Notes: generated by a model not told the origin, from the letters alone. Positions 1-9,722 are shown, counted from the stretch's first letter. The stretch: DNA of 64,000 nucleotides from DLAJ01 sp964655525 (GCA_964655525.1 CAZZNE010000014.1:1-64000), one strand, 5' to 3'. Numbers and translations are program-made.

Positions 1-53
1 AGAGCAGCTGATTTGTAATCAGCAGGTTATCGGTTCGAGTCCGATCATCGGCT
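1..53 (+). tRNA. tRNA-Thr(TGT), 5' part outside the window
   Basis: Only the 3' two-thirds of the tRNA is present. The anticodon stem GCTGA/TCAGC (8-12/20-24) encloses a 7-nt loop with anticodon TGT at 15-17. The T-arm is ATCGG-TTCGAGT-CCGAT (29-45), and the acceptor 3' strand CATCGGC is followed by discriminator T53. CCA is not encoded. It is the first visible member of a cluster of four tRNA genes. Confidence 0.9.
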
Positions 54-83
54 TTGGCGTATAAACGTCTTATATGATTATTT

Positions 84-165
84 GGATGGATTCCCGAGTG
101 GCCAAAGGGGACAGACTGTAAATCTGCTGCAAATTGCTTCGGTGGTTCGAATCCACCTCCATCCA
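84..165 (+). tRNA. tRNA-Tyr(GTA)
   Basis: Acceptor strands GGATGGA (84-90) and TCCATCC (158-164) pair perfectly. The anticodon GTA lies at 118-120, and the long variable arm (about 128-140) typical of bacterial tRNA-Tyr is followed by T-arm GGTGG-TTCGAAT-CCACC. Discriminator A165; CCA is not encoded. Confidence 0.95.
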
Positions 166-246
166 TTCTATGAGCTTCTCATAGAAATGCTTTTAGAAGA
201 AAGTCATTTTATTCTTGAGAAGAACATAGACTGTATTATTTCATAA

Positions 247-320
247 CGCGGGGTGGAGCAGTCTGGAAGCTCGTCGGGCTCATAACCCGAAGGTCATAGG
301 TTCAAATCCTGTCCCCGCTA
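247..320 (+). tRNA. initiator tRNA-fMet(CAT)
   Basis: The acceptor stem CGCGGGG/CCCCGCT leaves position 1 (C) unpaired with its partner T, a hallmark of bacterial initiator tRNA. The anticodon stem carries the GGG/CCC triplet around the CAT loop (about 276-291), the second initiator hallmark. Discriminator A320; CCA is not encoded. Confidence 0.95.
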
Positions 321-361
321 CTGAAGATTTTGAAAAGGAGTCATCTGATTCAGAATCTTAT

Positions 362-434
<73 letters not shown>

Positions 435-448
435 CGAACCCTTGGGAG

Positions 449-491
449 ACCCGTAGATACTGCATTTTGTGGTATTTGCGGGTGTTTTTTT
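449..491 (+). terminator. Rho-independent terminator of the tRNA cluster
   Basis: The arm ACCCGTAGATAC (449-460) pairs with GTATTTGCGGGT (472-483) with one G-T wobble region, and a run of T follows at 485-491. It separates the tRNA operon from the L,D-transpeptidase gene. Confidence 0.85.
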
Positions 492-510
492 CGCATAGAT
501 ATGCTATACT
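482..510 (+). promoter_or_regulatory. extended -10 promoter for the L,D-transpeptidase gene
   Basis: TGCTATACT (502-510) is a good extended -10 element. The region 17 bases upstream is T-rich and falls in the terminator tail, so the -35 is weak and the extended -10 would carry the promoter. A leader of about 150 nt follows; I see no conserved structure in it. Confidence 0.5.
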
Positions 511-666
511 GAAAAAATAGGACAGGCATAGTGCATACACTATATAGAATACAGACTAAGGGACGGAGTGTGTTCTGAACGGAGTAGATTCTAAAAGACA
601 GAAAGCATGTCAAATAGAATAGAAATATTCCAAGGAACAAAAGACGATCCCTAAGGAGCAAAGGTC

Positions 667-2067
667 ATGGAAGAGACAGAGGATAAAGAGAAAGGCAGGA
701 AAAAGCGGTGGCTGTTTATTGCTGGCATATTACTGTTGTGCATGCTGACAGGCGCTTATATCGGGGGAATAGTTTATTTTCAGGATCATTACTATTGGGG
801 AACGAAGATAGACGGAATGGATTGCAGCTGCATGAAGCAGGAAGATGTGGAACGGGTATTTCAGGACGAGCTTGCGCAGCGTGTGTATACGATTAGCGGA
901 CGCGGAGGTGTGACGGAGGAAATTCCGGCAAGCGAAGTGGATGCAAGCTATATGTTCCATGAAGATTTGGAAGTAATCGGACAGCGGCAAAAGAGTTATC
1001 TCTGGTTTCAATTTCTTTGGGAGGAACAGGAATATAATCTGGAGAAGGATTTACACTACGATCAGGAGAAGCTTTTCGAGCTGATCGACGCGCTTGCATG
1101 TTTTGACCAAAACAAGGCGGTCATGCCGGAGGATGCATATATCAGCGAGTATCGACAGGACATCAAAGGATATGAAATTGTTCATGAGGTTCCGGGAACA
1201 TTGCTGCTGTATCGGGCAAAAGAGACGATTGCACAAGCGGTTGCGGAGCAGCGCTATTACATTAATTTGGATGAGGAAGGACTTTATCAAAAGCCGAGAA
1301 AAACGGTGGAAGACGCGGCGATGAATCAGCTTGTGGAAAAGCTGAACCATTATACAAAGACGGTCATCACCTATCGGTTTGGTGAGGAGACGGAAATTTT
1401 AGATGGGGACCGCATTCATGAGTGGCTTATCATCAAAGGCGGGGAAGTGGAAATTGATGAAGAAAAGGCGGCCGCCTATATCTCAGAGCTTGCAGATGCG
1501 CATAATACCTACTATAATAGAAAGCGCTTTATAACGACTGCGGGCGAGGAGAAAGAGCTGCCGAGCGGTTATGGCTTTTTAATGGATGAAGAAGCGGAGA
1601 CAAAGGCGCTTTTGGATTTTCTGGAAACGGGAGGACATTTCCTCAGAACGCCGGTCTATGTAAGGAGCGGGGCAAATTATAGCGACAATAATATCGGCGG
1701 AGATTATGTGGAGATCGACCTGTCTGCGCAGCATTTGTATTTATATATAGAGGGGGAATGCCTCCTTGAAACGGATATTGTATCCGGCTGCATGAACAGT
1801 GGGAACGCTACGCCGCAGGGAATTTATGATTTGGAGTATAAACGGCGCAACACGGTACTGAAGGGACCGACATGGGCGTCCTATGTTAACTATTGGATGC
1901 CTTTTTGCGGTGCGGTCGGGATGCACGACGCGACATGGAGAAGTCGGTTTGGCGGAGAGATTTATCGAGATTCCGGTTCGCATGGCTGTGTGAATCTGCC
2001 GCATAAAGCCGCGGAGGAAATTTATCAATATGTTTATGCAGGCATGCCGATCGTGTGCTATTATTAG
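667..2067 (+). CDS. L,D-transpeptidase (YkuD) with N-terminal membrane anchor
   Basis: The 466-residue protein begins with a charged cytoplasmic tail and one membrane segment (residues about 15-37), so the rest lies outside the cell. The middle (about 60-320) matches the tandem peptidoglycan-binding PG_binding_4 type region that precedes the catalytic domain in clostridial enzymes. The C-terminal YkuD domain (about 340-466) contains the catalytic motif SHGCVN, with H439 and nucleophile C441. Enzymes of this family form 3-3 cross-links or attach proteins to peptidoglycan. The start is supported by AAGGAG at 653-658. It lies alone after the tRNA cluster and just ahead of the HD-domain gene. Confidence 0.9.
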   Translation: MEETEDKEKGRKKRWLFIAGILLLCMLTGAYIGGIVYFQDHYYWGTKIDGMDCSCMKQEDVERVFQDELAQRVYTISGRGGVTEEIPASEVDASYMFHEDLEVIGQRQKSYLWFQFLWEEQEYNLEKDLHYDQEKLFELIDALACFDQNKAVMPEDAYISEYRQDIKGYEIVHEVPGTLLLYRAKETIAQAVAEQRYYINLDEEGLYQKPRKTVEDAAMNQLVEKLNHYTKTVITYRFGEETEILDGDRIHEWLIIKGGEVEIDEEKAAAYISELADAHNTYYNRKRFITTAGEEKELPSGYGFLMDEEAETKALLDFLETGGHFLRTPVYVRSGANYSDNNIGGDYVEIDLSAQHLYLYIEGECLLETDIVSGCMNSGNATPQGIYDLEYKRRNTVLKGPTWASYVNYWMPFCGAVGMHDATWRSRFGGEIYRDSGSHGCVNLPHKAAEEIYQYVYAGMPIVCYY

Positions 2068-2115
2068 CGGATAGGAGCACAAACGTGCAGGCTGAGCAAA
2101 AATGGGGATTATTAT

Positions 2116-2715
2116 ATGAAAAAAGATAAAGCTGCAAAGCAAAGAAAAGCGGCAAGAAAAAAGAGAATACGTTTGATAAAAAAGTTAATAAGCAGGAAGC
2201 GAAGGAACAAAAAGCGTTCTTTGGAAAAAAAGAAACAGGAAAAACGGCTGAAAGAGCTTCTGCAGCAGTATGGAACGGACATTTTGAAGTCTGATAATTT
2301 TTTAAAATCCGAAAAATATATTCAGCATGGGAATGTATCCGTAATGCGTCACAGTATCAGTGTGGCAAAGCACAGTCTCCTGCTGGCGAAGCATTTAGGC
2401 ATTAAATGTAATAAACGGGATCTGATCCGCGGAGCGCTGCTGCATGATTATTTTTTATATGACTGGCACAGCAAGGAACACGCCGGACTTCATAACCTGC
2501 ATGGGTTTTATCATCCGGGAATTGCCTTGTCAAATGCAAAAAAAGAATATCGGTTAAACCGGAGACAGAGCGATATCATCAAAAAGCATATGTGGCCGCT
2601 TACAGTTGTGCCGCCCGGATGCAAAGAGGCATGGATCGTGTCGGCTGCGGATAAATACTGTTCTCTCATGGAGACATTGCATCTGCACAGGGGCGGAAAA
2701 CGACGAAAACGCTGA
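2116..2715 (+). CDS. HD-domain phosphohydrolase-like protein
   Basis: This 199-residue soluble protein starts with about 50 very Lys/Arg-rich residues, then an HD fold. Visible metal-binding elements are VMRHSISVAKHS (about residue 75), LLHDYFLYDW with the HD pair (about 112-113), a downstream histidine cluster HNLHGFYHPG, and SAADKYCS near the C-terminus. The family is common in Clostridia as a free-standing HD protein; the substrate is unknown, with nucleotides or nucleic acid ends as possibilities. The basic N-terminus could bind nucleic acid (inference). It follows the transpeptidase after 48 nt with only a poor SD (GGGGA). Confidence 0.75.
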   Translation: MKKDKAAKQRKAARKKRIRLIKKLISRKRRNKKRSLEKKKQEKRLKELLQQYGTDILKSDNFLKSEKYIQHGNVSVMRHSISVAKHSLLLAKHLGIKCNKRDLIRGALLHDYFLYDWHSKEHAGLHNLHGFYHPGIALSNAKKEYRLNRRQSDIIKKHMWPLTVVPPGCKEAWIVSAADKYCSLMETLHLHRGGKRRKR

Positions 2716-2784
2716 TGGAATCCGTGCTTTTTTAGAAAACAAGGATGGAAAGAGGTTTCCGCGAAAGAACGAGGCGATCCGGTT

Positions 2785-4281
2785 ATGGAAAAGGAAGTCA
2801 GTATTTATGAGCGCCTTACCGCGCTCGCGCGCTCGGACATGTATCCGTATCATATGCCGGGACATAAAAGAAATCCCGAAGCGGGACTACCGGAGGGATT
2901 TGCGGAGCTTGATATTACGGAAATAGAACATTTTGATAATCTGCATCATGCACAGGGAATCCTAAAAGATGCGATGGACCATGCCGCTGAACTTTACGGT
3001 GCGGATAAGACGTATTTTTTGGTAAACGGGAGTACCTGCGGGGTTCTTGCGGCGATCAGCAGCGTCGTTTCTCGCGGAGATACCCTGATCTTGGGGAGGA
3101 ACGCGCATATGAGCGCGTATCATGCCGCGTATTTACGGGATTGTAATGTGGTATCGCTATATCCGGAGCTGTTAAAAGAGAATGGCGTTTATGGGGCGGT
3201 CGAGGCTGCGGGACTGAAGCGGCTCTTGCAGCAATATCCTGAGGCAAAGGCGGTCTGTATCACATCGCCGACCTATGACGGATTCCTTTCAAATGTGGAA
3301 GAACTTGCGGCGCTGGTGCATGCACATGGGAAAATACTCATTGTGGATGAGGCGCATGGCGCGCATTTCGGTCTGGATGCGCGTATGCCGCGAAACAGCA
3401 TTGACTGCGGCGCGGATATCGTAATCCACAGTTTGCATAAAACGCTGCCGTCACTGACGCAGACGGCGCTTTTGCATGTGAAAGGCAGCCGTGTGAACCG
3501 GGAGCGTTTGGAACGATTTCTACGTATTTACCAGAGCAGCAGTCCCTCGTATTTATTGATGGGTTCCATAGATCATTGTATCTGTCAGTTACGGGAGCAT
3601 TGCGGGGAATGGTTTGATTCTTTTTTGACTCACCGGGCAAAACTATTAAAAGAGCTTTCGACGTTGCGGGTTTTGAGAATAGTGTCTGCGGGTGAAGAAG
3701 TGACACGTGCGGGGAAGCATATCGGCACGGTGGATGTGCCGCCCGGAAATGTCTGTGGGGGATTTGACCCGTCAAAGCTTATGATCTTTTGCGATGGAGC
3801 CGGCATGAGCGGTGTGGAAATGCAGCGCATTTTGCTTAAGGATTATCATTTGCAAATGGAAATGGCGGGGGAGCATTATGTACTTGCGATCCTGACGGTC
3901 ATGGATACAAGCGAGGGCTATGCGCGTCTTGCGAAGGCATTAAAGGAAATTGACGCGGCATGTGGCACCAAACGGAAAAAAGGCGGCATGCAGCAGAAGA
4001 AATTCGCCGCTGCCGTTCAATCCCTGCAAGAGCACAAAAGAGCGATGTCCCTCACGCAGGCGATGGATGAGGAGTCGGTGGAAGCGGTAGCATTGAAAGA
4101 TACGCAGGGACGCATTGTAACGGAATTTCTTTATGCATATCCGCCGGGCATATCGGTCATACTGCCTGGAGAGACTATGACAGAGCAAGTGATCGCGCTG
4201 ATAGAGGGTTATCGGGAAAAGGGACTGACAATGCAGGGACCTGTGGATGAAACGCTTCGAACCATTCGTTGTGTGAAATAG
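2785..4281 (+). CDS. Orn/Lys/Arg decarboxylase family PLP enzyme
   Basis: At 498 residues it has the size of the short Gram-positive lysine/arginine decarboxylases (SpeA/YaaO type). The N-terminus holds the family motif YHMPGHKRN. The PLP-binding region shows IVDEAHGAHFG, and Schiff-base lysine K219 lies in SLHKTLPSLTQ; the C-terminal domain (about 380-498) ends with the usual ILPGE motif. It probably makes cadaverine or agmatine for polyamine supply, but the substrate cannot be read from sequence. SD is weak (ACGAGG). The next gene, pyruvate kinase, starts 37 nt later. Confidence 0.88.
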   Translation: MEKEVSIYERLTALARSDMYPYHMPGHKRNPEAGLPEGFAELDITEIEHFDNLHHAQGILKDAMDHAAELYGADKTYFLVNGSTCGVLAAISSVVSRGDTLILGRNAHMSAYHAAYLRDCNVVSLYPELLKENGVYGAVEAAGLKRLLQQYPEAKAVCITSPTYDGFLSNVEELAALVHAHGKILIVDEAHGAHFGLDARMPRNSIDCGADIVIHSLHKTLPSLTQTALLHVKGSRVNRERLERFLRIYQSSSPSYLLMGSIDHCICQLREHCGEWFDSFLTHRAKLLKELSTLRVLRIVSAGEEVTRAGKHIGTVDVPPGNVCGGFDPSKLMIFCDGAGMSGVEMQRILLKDYHLQMEMAGEHYVLAILTVMDTSEGYARLAKALKEIDAACGTKRKKGGMQQKKFAAAVQSLQEHKRAMSLTQAMDEESVEAVALKDTQGRIVTEFLYAYPPGISVILPGETMTEQVIALIEGYREKGLTMQGPVDETLRTIRCVK

Positions 4282-4318
4282 ATAGAAAAAAGCTTATCAG
4301 GCAGGCTAGGAGGGCAGT

Positions 4319-5734
4319 ATGAGGAAGACAAAAATTGTTTGTACGATCGGACCGGCATGTGAGACAAAGGAAAAAATGAAGGAACTGATGAGAGCCGGTA
4401 TGGACATGGCAAGATTCAATTTTTCCCATGGTACGCAGCAGGATCAGAAAGAGCGATTAGAGCGCGTGCGCGAGGCGGCGGAAGAGCTGGGACTTCCGAT
4501 TGCAACGCTGCTTGACACAAAGGGGCCGGAGATCCGTCTGCGCGATATTGAGGGCGGTAAAACGGAGTTAAAAGCGGGACAGATTTTTACGTTAACAACC
4601 GAGGAGATGCTCGGAAACAGCGAGCGGGCTGCTATTACCTATCAGGGACTGCCCGGAGATGTGGAAAAAGGCATGGCGATCCTGATCGATGACGGACGGA
4701 TTGATATGCGTGTGGAGGAGATCGGGGAGAAGGAGATCCGCTGCAAGGTCGTAACCGGCGGCATGATCAGCAATCATAAGGGTGTGAACGTACCCGGTGC
4801 GATTCTCTCCATGCCCTATATCAATGAGGTGGATAAAAGCGATATTTTATTTGGCATAGAGAATGGCTATGATTATCTGGCTGCGTCCTTCGTGCGCTGT
4901 AAGGAGGATGTGTTAGAGCTTCGGCGTATCCTCAGAAATCATGAGAGTCAGATGAAGATCATTTCCAAGATCGAGAATATGCAGGGCGTTCAAAATCTGG
5001 ACGAGATCATTTCCGTTTCAGACGGTATCATGGTGGCGCGCGGCGATATGGGCGTTGAGATTCCGATGGAGGAGGTTCCGGTTCTTCAAAAAGAAATGAT
5101 CAAGAAGACGACGAACGAGGGTAAGCTTGTGATCACGGCGACACAGATGCTCGAGTCCATGATTCACAATCCGCGCCCGACACGGGCGGAGGTCACGGAT
5201 GTCGCGAATGCGATCTATGACGGGACAACTGCAGTCATGCTTTCGGGAGAGAGCGCGGCGGGAGAATATCCGCGTGAGGCGGTGGAAACGATGGCGCGTA
5301 TCGCCGAGCGGGCGGAACAGGATGTTGATTATGCGGGAAGGATGAACCGAATCCTTGAAGAAGCCGATATAGATATTACAAAAGCAATCTCGCATGCCTG
5401 CTGTACGACGGCGATCGACTTGCATGCCAAGGCGATCATCACGGTGACGATGTCGGGCTTTACGGCCGGAATGATTTCGCGCCACAAGCCGGAATGCATG
5501 ATCATCGGATGTACGATGAGCCCGCGCGTATGGCGGCAGATGAATCTTTTTTGGGGCGTAACCCCGCTGCGGATCGACGAACAGGAGACGACGAACGCGC
5601 TCTTTGATCACGCAGTCGAGGCGGCAAAGAAGAGCGGACTTGTAGAGAAAGGTGATACGGTCGTATTGACGGCGGGCGTGCCGCTCGGTATATCCGGCAA
5701 TACGAATATGATCCGTGTCGTTGAAGTAGGATAA
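4319..5734 (+). CDS. pyk: pyruvate kinase
   Basis: Last step of glycolysis: phosphoenolpyruvate plus ADP gives pyruvate plus ATP. The 471-residue protein starts with KTKIVCTIGPA and has MARFNFSHG, the DTKGPEIR loop, the active-site signature IISKIENMQG, the metal-binding ARGDMGVEIP segment and the TATQMLESM motif. The C-terminal allosteric domain is standard, and the extra PEP-utiliser domain of bacilli is absent. AGGAGG stands before ATG. glpK starts 5 nt after the stop, so the two are probably cotranscribed, linking glycerol entry with lower glycolysis. Confidence 0.97.
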   Translation: MRKTKIVCTIGPACETKEKMKELMRAGMDMARFNFSHGTQQDQKERLERVREAAEELGLPIATLLDTKGPEIRLRDIEGGKTELKAGQIFTLTTEEMLGNSERAAITYQGLPGDVEKGMAILIDDGRIDMRVEEIGEKEIRCKVVTGGMISNHKGVNVPGAILSMPYINEVDKSDILFGIENGYDYLAASFVRCKEDVLELRRILRNHESQMKIISKIENMQGVQNLDEIISVSDGIMVARGDMGVEIPMEEVPVLQKEMIKKTTNEGKLVITATQMLESMIHNPRPTRAEVTDVANAIYDGTTAVMLSGESAAGEYPREAVETMARIAERAEQDVDYAGRMNRILEEADIDITKAISHACCTTAIDLHAKAIITVTMSGFTAGMISRHKPECMIIGCTMSPRVWRQMNLFWGVTPLRIDEQETTNALFDHAVEAAKKSGLVEKGDTVVLTAGVPLGISGNTNMIRVVEVG

Positions 5735-5739
5735 CGTTT

Positions 5740-7254
5740 ATGGAATTAAAAAAATATATCATGGCATTAGATCAGGGCACAACAAGTTCTCGCTGTATTC
5801 TTTTTGATAAAAAAGGTGCGATGTGCTCTGTCGCGCAGAGAGAATTTACACAGTATTATCCGCAGCCGGGATGGGTGGAGCATGATCCGATGGAGATCTG
5901 GTCGTCCCAGCTTTCGGTTGCAGTGGAAGCGCTCGGAAAGATCGGAGCGGCGGTGGAAGAGGTTGCCGCGATCGGCATCACAAATCAAAGAGAGACAACG
6001 ATCGTGTGGGACCGCAAGACGGGAAAGCCGGTCTACAACGCCATCGTATGGCAGTGCCGGCGTACTGCTGAGAAGATCAAGGCGCTGACGGCGGCAGGCT
6101 ATGATGCCATGCTGCGTGAAAAAACAGGATTGATACCGGATGCTTATTTTTCCGGGAGCAAAGTCGCGTGGATTCTGGAGCATGTCGAGGGCGCGAAGGA
6201 GCGCGCAAGGCAAGGAGAGCTGTTGTTCGGTACGGTCGATACATGGCTGATCTATAACCTGACAAAGGGAAGAGTCTTTGTAACGGATTACACGAATGCG
6301 TCGCGCACCATGCTTTTTAATATTCATACGCGCGCATGGGACGAGGACATCTTAAAGCTGTTTGACATTCCGGCCAGCATGCTGCCGGAGGTAAAACCGT
6401 CGAGCTGTATTTACGGCTATACGGATGAGACCCTGATCGGAGGCAGCATTCCGATCGCGGGTGCGGCCGGAGACCAGCAGGCGGCGCTGTTCGGACAGTG
6501 CTGTTTTGATGAGGGCGATGTCAAAAATACATACGGAACAGGCTGCTTTTTGCTGATGAATACGGGCAAAAAAGCAATGAGCTCCGCAAACGGGCTTCTG
6601 ACAACGATCGCGGCAAGCGTCGGGGACGAGGTACAGTATGCGCTGGAGGGAAGCGTGTTTGTGGCAGGCGCGGCGGTGCAGTGGCTTCGGGATGAGCTTG
6701 GACTGATCCGCACAGCGGCGGAGACCGAGCGCGCGGCATGTGAGGTACCGGATACAAACGGGGTTTATGTTGTGCCTGCGTTTACGGGAATGGGAGCGCC
6801 GTACTGGAATCCGTATGCAAGAGGTATGATCGTCGGTTTAACAAGGGGCGCAGGACGGGCGCATTTGATCCGGGCGACGTTGGAGTCGCTGGCGTATCAG
6901 ACGCTTGAGGTTTTGCAGGCGATGGAAAAGGATGCGGGAATCGAGCTTCGGAGCCTGCGCGTGGACGGCGGTGCAAGCAACAATTCGTTTTTAATGCAGT
7001 TCCAGTCCGATATTTTGGGAAAAGAAGTAATCCGCCCTGCCTGTATCGAGACGACAGCGCTGGGGGCGGCGTATCTGGCTGGTATTGCGGTCGGCTTCTT
7101 TGCGGGAGAGGACGAGATCCGCGCAAACAGGCAGGCGGAACACAGCTTTGTGCCGGCGATGGATGAGGAGGCGCGCGCCGTGGCCATTAAAGGATGGAAG
7201 CGTGCCGTGCGTTGTGCGCTCTCGTACGCGGAGGATGGCGACGCGGGAGAGTAA
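5740..7254 (+). CDS. glpK: glycerol kinase
   Basis: ATP-dependent phosphorylation of glycerol to glycerol 3-phosphate. It is 504 residues long, the usual size. The N-terminal FGGY domain begins with the phosphate motif ALDQGTTSSR; substrate residues appear in TNQRETTIVWD, and YGTGCFLLMNTG and VDGGASNNSFLMQFQ are family signatures. No glycerol facilitator or glpD lies nearby, so glycerol must be supplied from elsewhere or from lipid turnover (inference). It follows pyk by 5 nt. Confidence 0.97.
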   Translation: MELKKYIMALDQGTTSSRCILFDKKGAMCSVAQREFTQYYPQPGWVEHDPMEIWSSQLSVAVEALGKIGAAVEEVAAIGITNQRETTIVWDRKTGKPVYNAIVWQCRRTAEKIKALTAAGYDAMLREKTGLIPDAYFSGSKVAWILEHVEGAKERARQGELLFGTVDTWLIYNLTKGRVFVTDYTNASRTMLFNIHTRAWDEDILKLFDIPASMLPEVKPSSCIYGYTDETLIGGSIPIAGAAGDQQAALFGQCCFDEGDVKNTYGTGCFLLMNTGKKAMSSANGLLTTIAASVGDEVQYALEGSVFVAGAAVQWLRDELGLIRTAAETERAACEVPDTNGVYVVPAFTGMGAPYWNPYARGMIVGLTRGAGRAHLIRATLESLAYQTLEVLQAMEKDAGIELRSLRVDGGASNNSFLMQFQSDILGKEVIRPACIETTALGAAYLAGIAVGFFAGEDEIRANRQAEHSFVPAMDEEARAVAIKGWKRAVRCALSYAEDGDAGE

Positions 7255-7292
7255 AAACGCTTAAATACAGAACGAAAGAAGGTGGGAACAAG

Positions 7293-7733
7293 TTGGATAT
7301 TAAGGTCAATCAGGCAATGCAGCCGCAAGCAGTACAGCCGCAGGAACAACCGCAGCAAGCGGACGGTAATTTCAAATTCATGCTTTCCAGCCATATTGAG
7401 GAGGCGGATCTGCAGAACCGCTTAAACCTGCTCATGGAAGACATCACGGCGCAGGGCAATAAATTAACAAAGAAAATGGATATCCGCGATATGAAACGGT
7501 ACCGCTCACTTGTCAAGGAATTTTTGAACGAGGTCGTCACACGTTCCCACAAATTTTCACGGGAAAACTTTTTAGACCGCCGCGGCAGGCACCGGGTGTA
7601 CGGTATCATCCGGAAGGTGGATGAGACGATGGATGCGCTTGCGCAGGAGCTTGTCAAGGACGAGAAGGATCACCTCGCGATTCTCGGACTGATCGGGGAG
7701 ATCAAGGGATTGATACTGGACATTTTTATGTAA
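7293..7733 (+). CDS. yaaR: YaaR family protein (DUF327)
   Basis: The best start is TTG at 7293, placed after AAAGAAGGTGGG; it gives a 146-residue protein beginning MDIKVNQ. After a Gln/Pro-rich N-terminus (about 1-30) comes an all-helical domain typical of YaaR, including YRSLVKEFLNEVV and a C-terminus ILGLIGEIKGLILDIFM. Function is unknown. The gene sits beside holB and ricT as in many Bacillota (tmk-yaaQ-yaaR-holB-yaaT), although tmk and yaaQ are not in this window. Confidence 0.85.
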   Translation: MDIKVNQAMQPQAVQPQEQPQQADGNFKFMLSSHIEEADLQNRLNLLMEDITAQGNKLTKKMDIRDMKRYRSLVKEFLNEVVTRSHKFSRENFLDRRGRHRVYGIIRKVDETMDALAQELVKDEKDHLAILGLIGEIKGLILDIFM

Positions 7734-7766
7734 AGATATGCTGTGAAAAGAAAGGAGGAGTTGCCT

Positions 7767-8774
7767 ATGGTTTCATTTCAGGACATTATCGGACAGGAGC
7801 AGATCAAGGAGCACCTGCACACCGCTCTTACAAGAAATCAAATATCGCATGCGTATGTCATCTGCGGGGAACGGAGCAGCGGAAAGGAATATATCGCCCG
7901 TCTGTTTGCCATGGCGCTGCAATGTGAAAAAAGAAACAGCGGCGCGGACGATGTTCCCATACCATGCAATGAATGTCATTCCTGCAAACAGGCGCTTACG
8001 GACAATCAGCCCGACATCATCCGCGTGCAGCATGAGAAGCCGAATACGATCGGCGTGGAGGATATTCGGACACAGATCAATCAGGACATTGTGATCAAGC
8101 CGTACAGCAGTCCCTATAAGGTCTATATCATCAACGAGGGGGAAAAGATGACGCCGCAGGCGCAGAACGCGCTGTTAAAAACGTTGGAGGAACCGCCGGC
8201 ATATGCGGTCATTCTGATCCTAACGACCAATATGGACGCCATGCTGCCAACGATTTTAAGCCGCTGTGTCAGCCTACATATGAAACCCGCGCCGGATAAT
8301 GAGATCAGGAAATATTTGATGGAACAGCTGCAGGTGCCGGATTATAAGGCGGACGTCTGCGTCGCGTTTGCGCGGGGAAATGTTGGAAAGGCAAAAGCAC
8401 TTGCAACCAGTGAGGAATTTGATAATATAAAAGCAGATGCCGTTTCGCTCTTAAAATATATCGGGGACATGGATATGAGCGAGACAGTGGAGGCGATCAA
8501 AAAGATCAGTGAATACAAATTTAATATTGATGATTATTTGGACATTATTGCGGTATGGTACCGCGACGTACTTCTCTTTAAGGCGACAAGCGATGCAAAT
8601 CACTTGATTTTTAAGGAGGAGATACAGTATATTAGAAAAGTGGCGGATAAAAGCAGCTATGAGGGTATTGAAGATATCATTAAGGCAGTCGAGAGCGCAA
8701 AGGCACGATTAAAAGCGAACGTCAATTTTGAACTGACAATGGAGCTTTTGCTGCTTGCGATCAAAGAAAAATAA
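7767..8774 (+). CDS. holB: DNA polymerase III subunit delta'
   Basis: Clamp-loader subunit of 335 residues. The ATG at 7767 follows a strong AAAGGAGGAG; an upstream GTG in frame is less likely. The AAA+ fold is visible in GERSSGKEYIA (altered P-loop), the zinc-binding cysteine cluster C-x2-C-x2-C in PCNECHSCKQ, the sensor region ALLKTLEEPP and the SRC motif LSRCVSL. These features could also suit a DnaX fragment, but the length, the changed P-loop and the yaaR/ricT neighbours point to delta'. It lies in the yaaR-rsmI housekeeping cluster. Confidence 0.9.
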   Translation: MVSFQDIIGQEQIKEHLHTALTRNQISHAYVICGERSSGKEYIARLFAMALQCEKRNSGADDVPIPCNECHSCKQALTDNQPDIIRVQHEKPNTIGVEDIRTQINQDIVIKPYSSPYKVYIINEGEKMTPQAQNALLKTLEEPPAYAVILILTTNMDAMLPTILSRCVSLHMKPAPDNEIRKYLMEQLQVPDYKADVCVAFARGNVGKAKALATSEEFDNIKADAVSLLKYIGDMDMSETVEAIKKISEYKFNIDDYLDIIAVWYRDVLLFKATSDANHLIFKEEIQYIRKVADKSSYEGIEDIIKAVESAKARLKANVNFELTMELLLLAIKEK

Positions 8775-8802
8775 GCCACGGAAAGATTGAGGTTGATAGA
8801 TT

Positions 8803-9720
8803 ATGACAAGAGTAATAGGCGTACGCTTTCGCACGGCGGGGAAAATTTATTTTTTTGATCCGCTGAAGTTTCCGGTTAAAAAGGGAGATCATGTGATTGT
8901 GGAGACGGCGCGCGGCGTAGAATACGGCACTGTGGTCTGCGATCCGAAGGATGTGGAGGACGATAAGGTCGTTCAGCCGTTAAAACCGGTGCTGCGCATT
9001 GCGAGCGAGCGCGACGATGAGCAGGAGGCGAATAATAAGAAGAAAGAAAAAGACGCGTTTGCGATCTGCTTGGAAAAAATTGCGAAGCATAAGCTGGAAA
9101 TGAAGCTGATCGACGCAGAATATACATTTGATAATAACAAGGTACTTTTTTATTTTACGGCGGACGGGCGCATTGATTTCCGGGAATTGGTAAAGGATCT
9201 TGCGAGCGTGTTTAAGACGAGGATCGAGCTGCGTCAGATCGGCGTGCGCGACGAGACAAAGATTGTCGGCGGTATCGGGATCTGTGGCAGAGCGCTCTGC
9301 TGTCACAGCTACCTGTCGGAGTTTATTCCCGTTTCCATTAAAATGGCGAAGGAGCAGAACCTGTCCCTCAACCCGACAAAGATTTCGGGCGTCTGCGGCA
9401 GGCTTATGTGCTGCCTGAAAAATGAGGAAGAGACCTATGAGGAGCTGAACCGGAAGCTGCCGGGCGTCGGGGACTATGTGACAACGGACGACGGACTGCG
9501 CGGTGAGGTATCGAGCGTCAATGTGCTACGTCAGTTAGTCAAAGTGCTTGTCGAGGTGGATGACGAGAAAGAGCTGAAGGAATATAAAGTGGAACAGCTT
9601 CGCTTTAAGCGCCGTCACAGAAAAGAAAAGAACAGTGTCAGCGCAGCGGAAATGAAAGAGCTTGAGAAACTGGAGAAAGAAGAAAAGCACGAGCGTAAAT
9701 CCAAGCTGGAAGATAATTGA
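8803..9720 (+). CDS. ricT: PSP1-domain protein RicT (YaaT)
   Basis: A 305-residue protein with the PSP1 C-terminal domain. Two Cys motifs, GRALCCHSYL and SGVCGRLMCCL, match those that bind Fe-S clusters in the RicA-RicF-RicT complex. That complex aids RNase Y-dependent mRNA processing and influences sporulation and competence in Bacillus (known for the family). The C-terminal 50 residues are Lys/Glu-rich. It follows holB by 28 nt, and trmN6 begins 2 nt after its stop, suggesting translational coupling. Confidence 0.93.
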   Translation: MTRVIGVRFRTAGKIYFFDPLKFPVKKGDHVIVETARGVEYGTVVCDPKDVEDDKVVQPLKPVLRIASERDDEQEANNKKKEKDAFAICLEKIAKHKLEMKLIDAEYTFDNNKVLFYFTADGRIDFRELVKDLASVFKTRIELRQIGVRDETKIVGGIGICGRALCCHSYLSEFIPVSIKMAKEQNLSLNPTKISGVCGRLMCCLKNEEETYEELNRKLPGVGDYVTTDDGLRGEVSSVNVLRQLVKVLVEVDDEKELKEYKVEQLRFKRRHRKEKNSVSAAEMKELEKLEKEEKHERKSKLEDN

Positions 9721-9722
9721 GC

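Noticed and set aside
2606..2926. Overlapping plus-strand frame across the HD-domain gene end and decarboxylase start, suggesting a frameshift in one of them
   Set aside because: Both neighbours have complete family motifs in their own frames; the overlapping frame has no recognisable domain.
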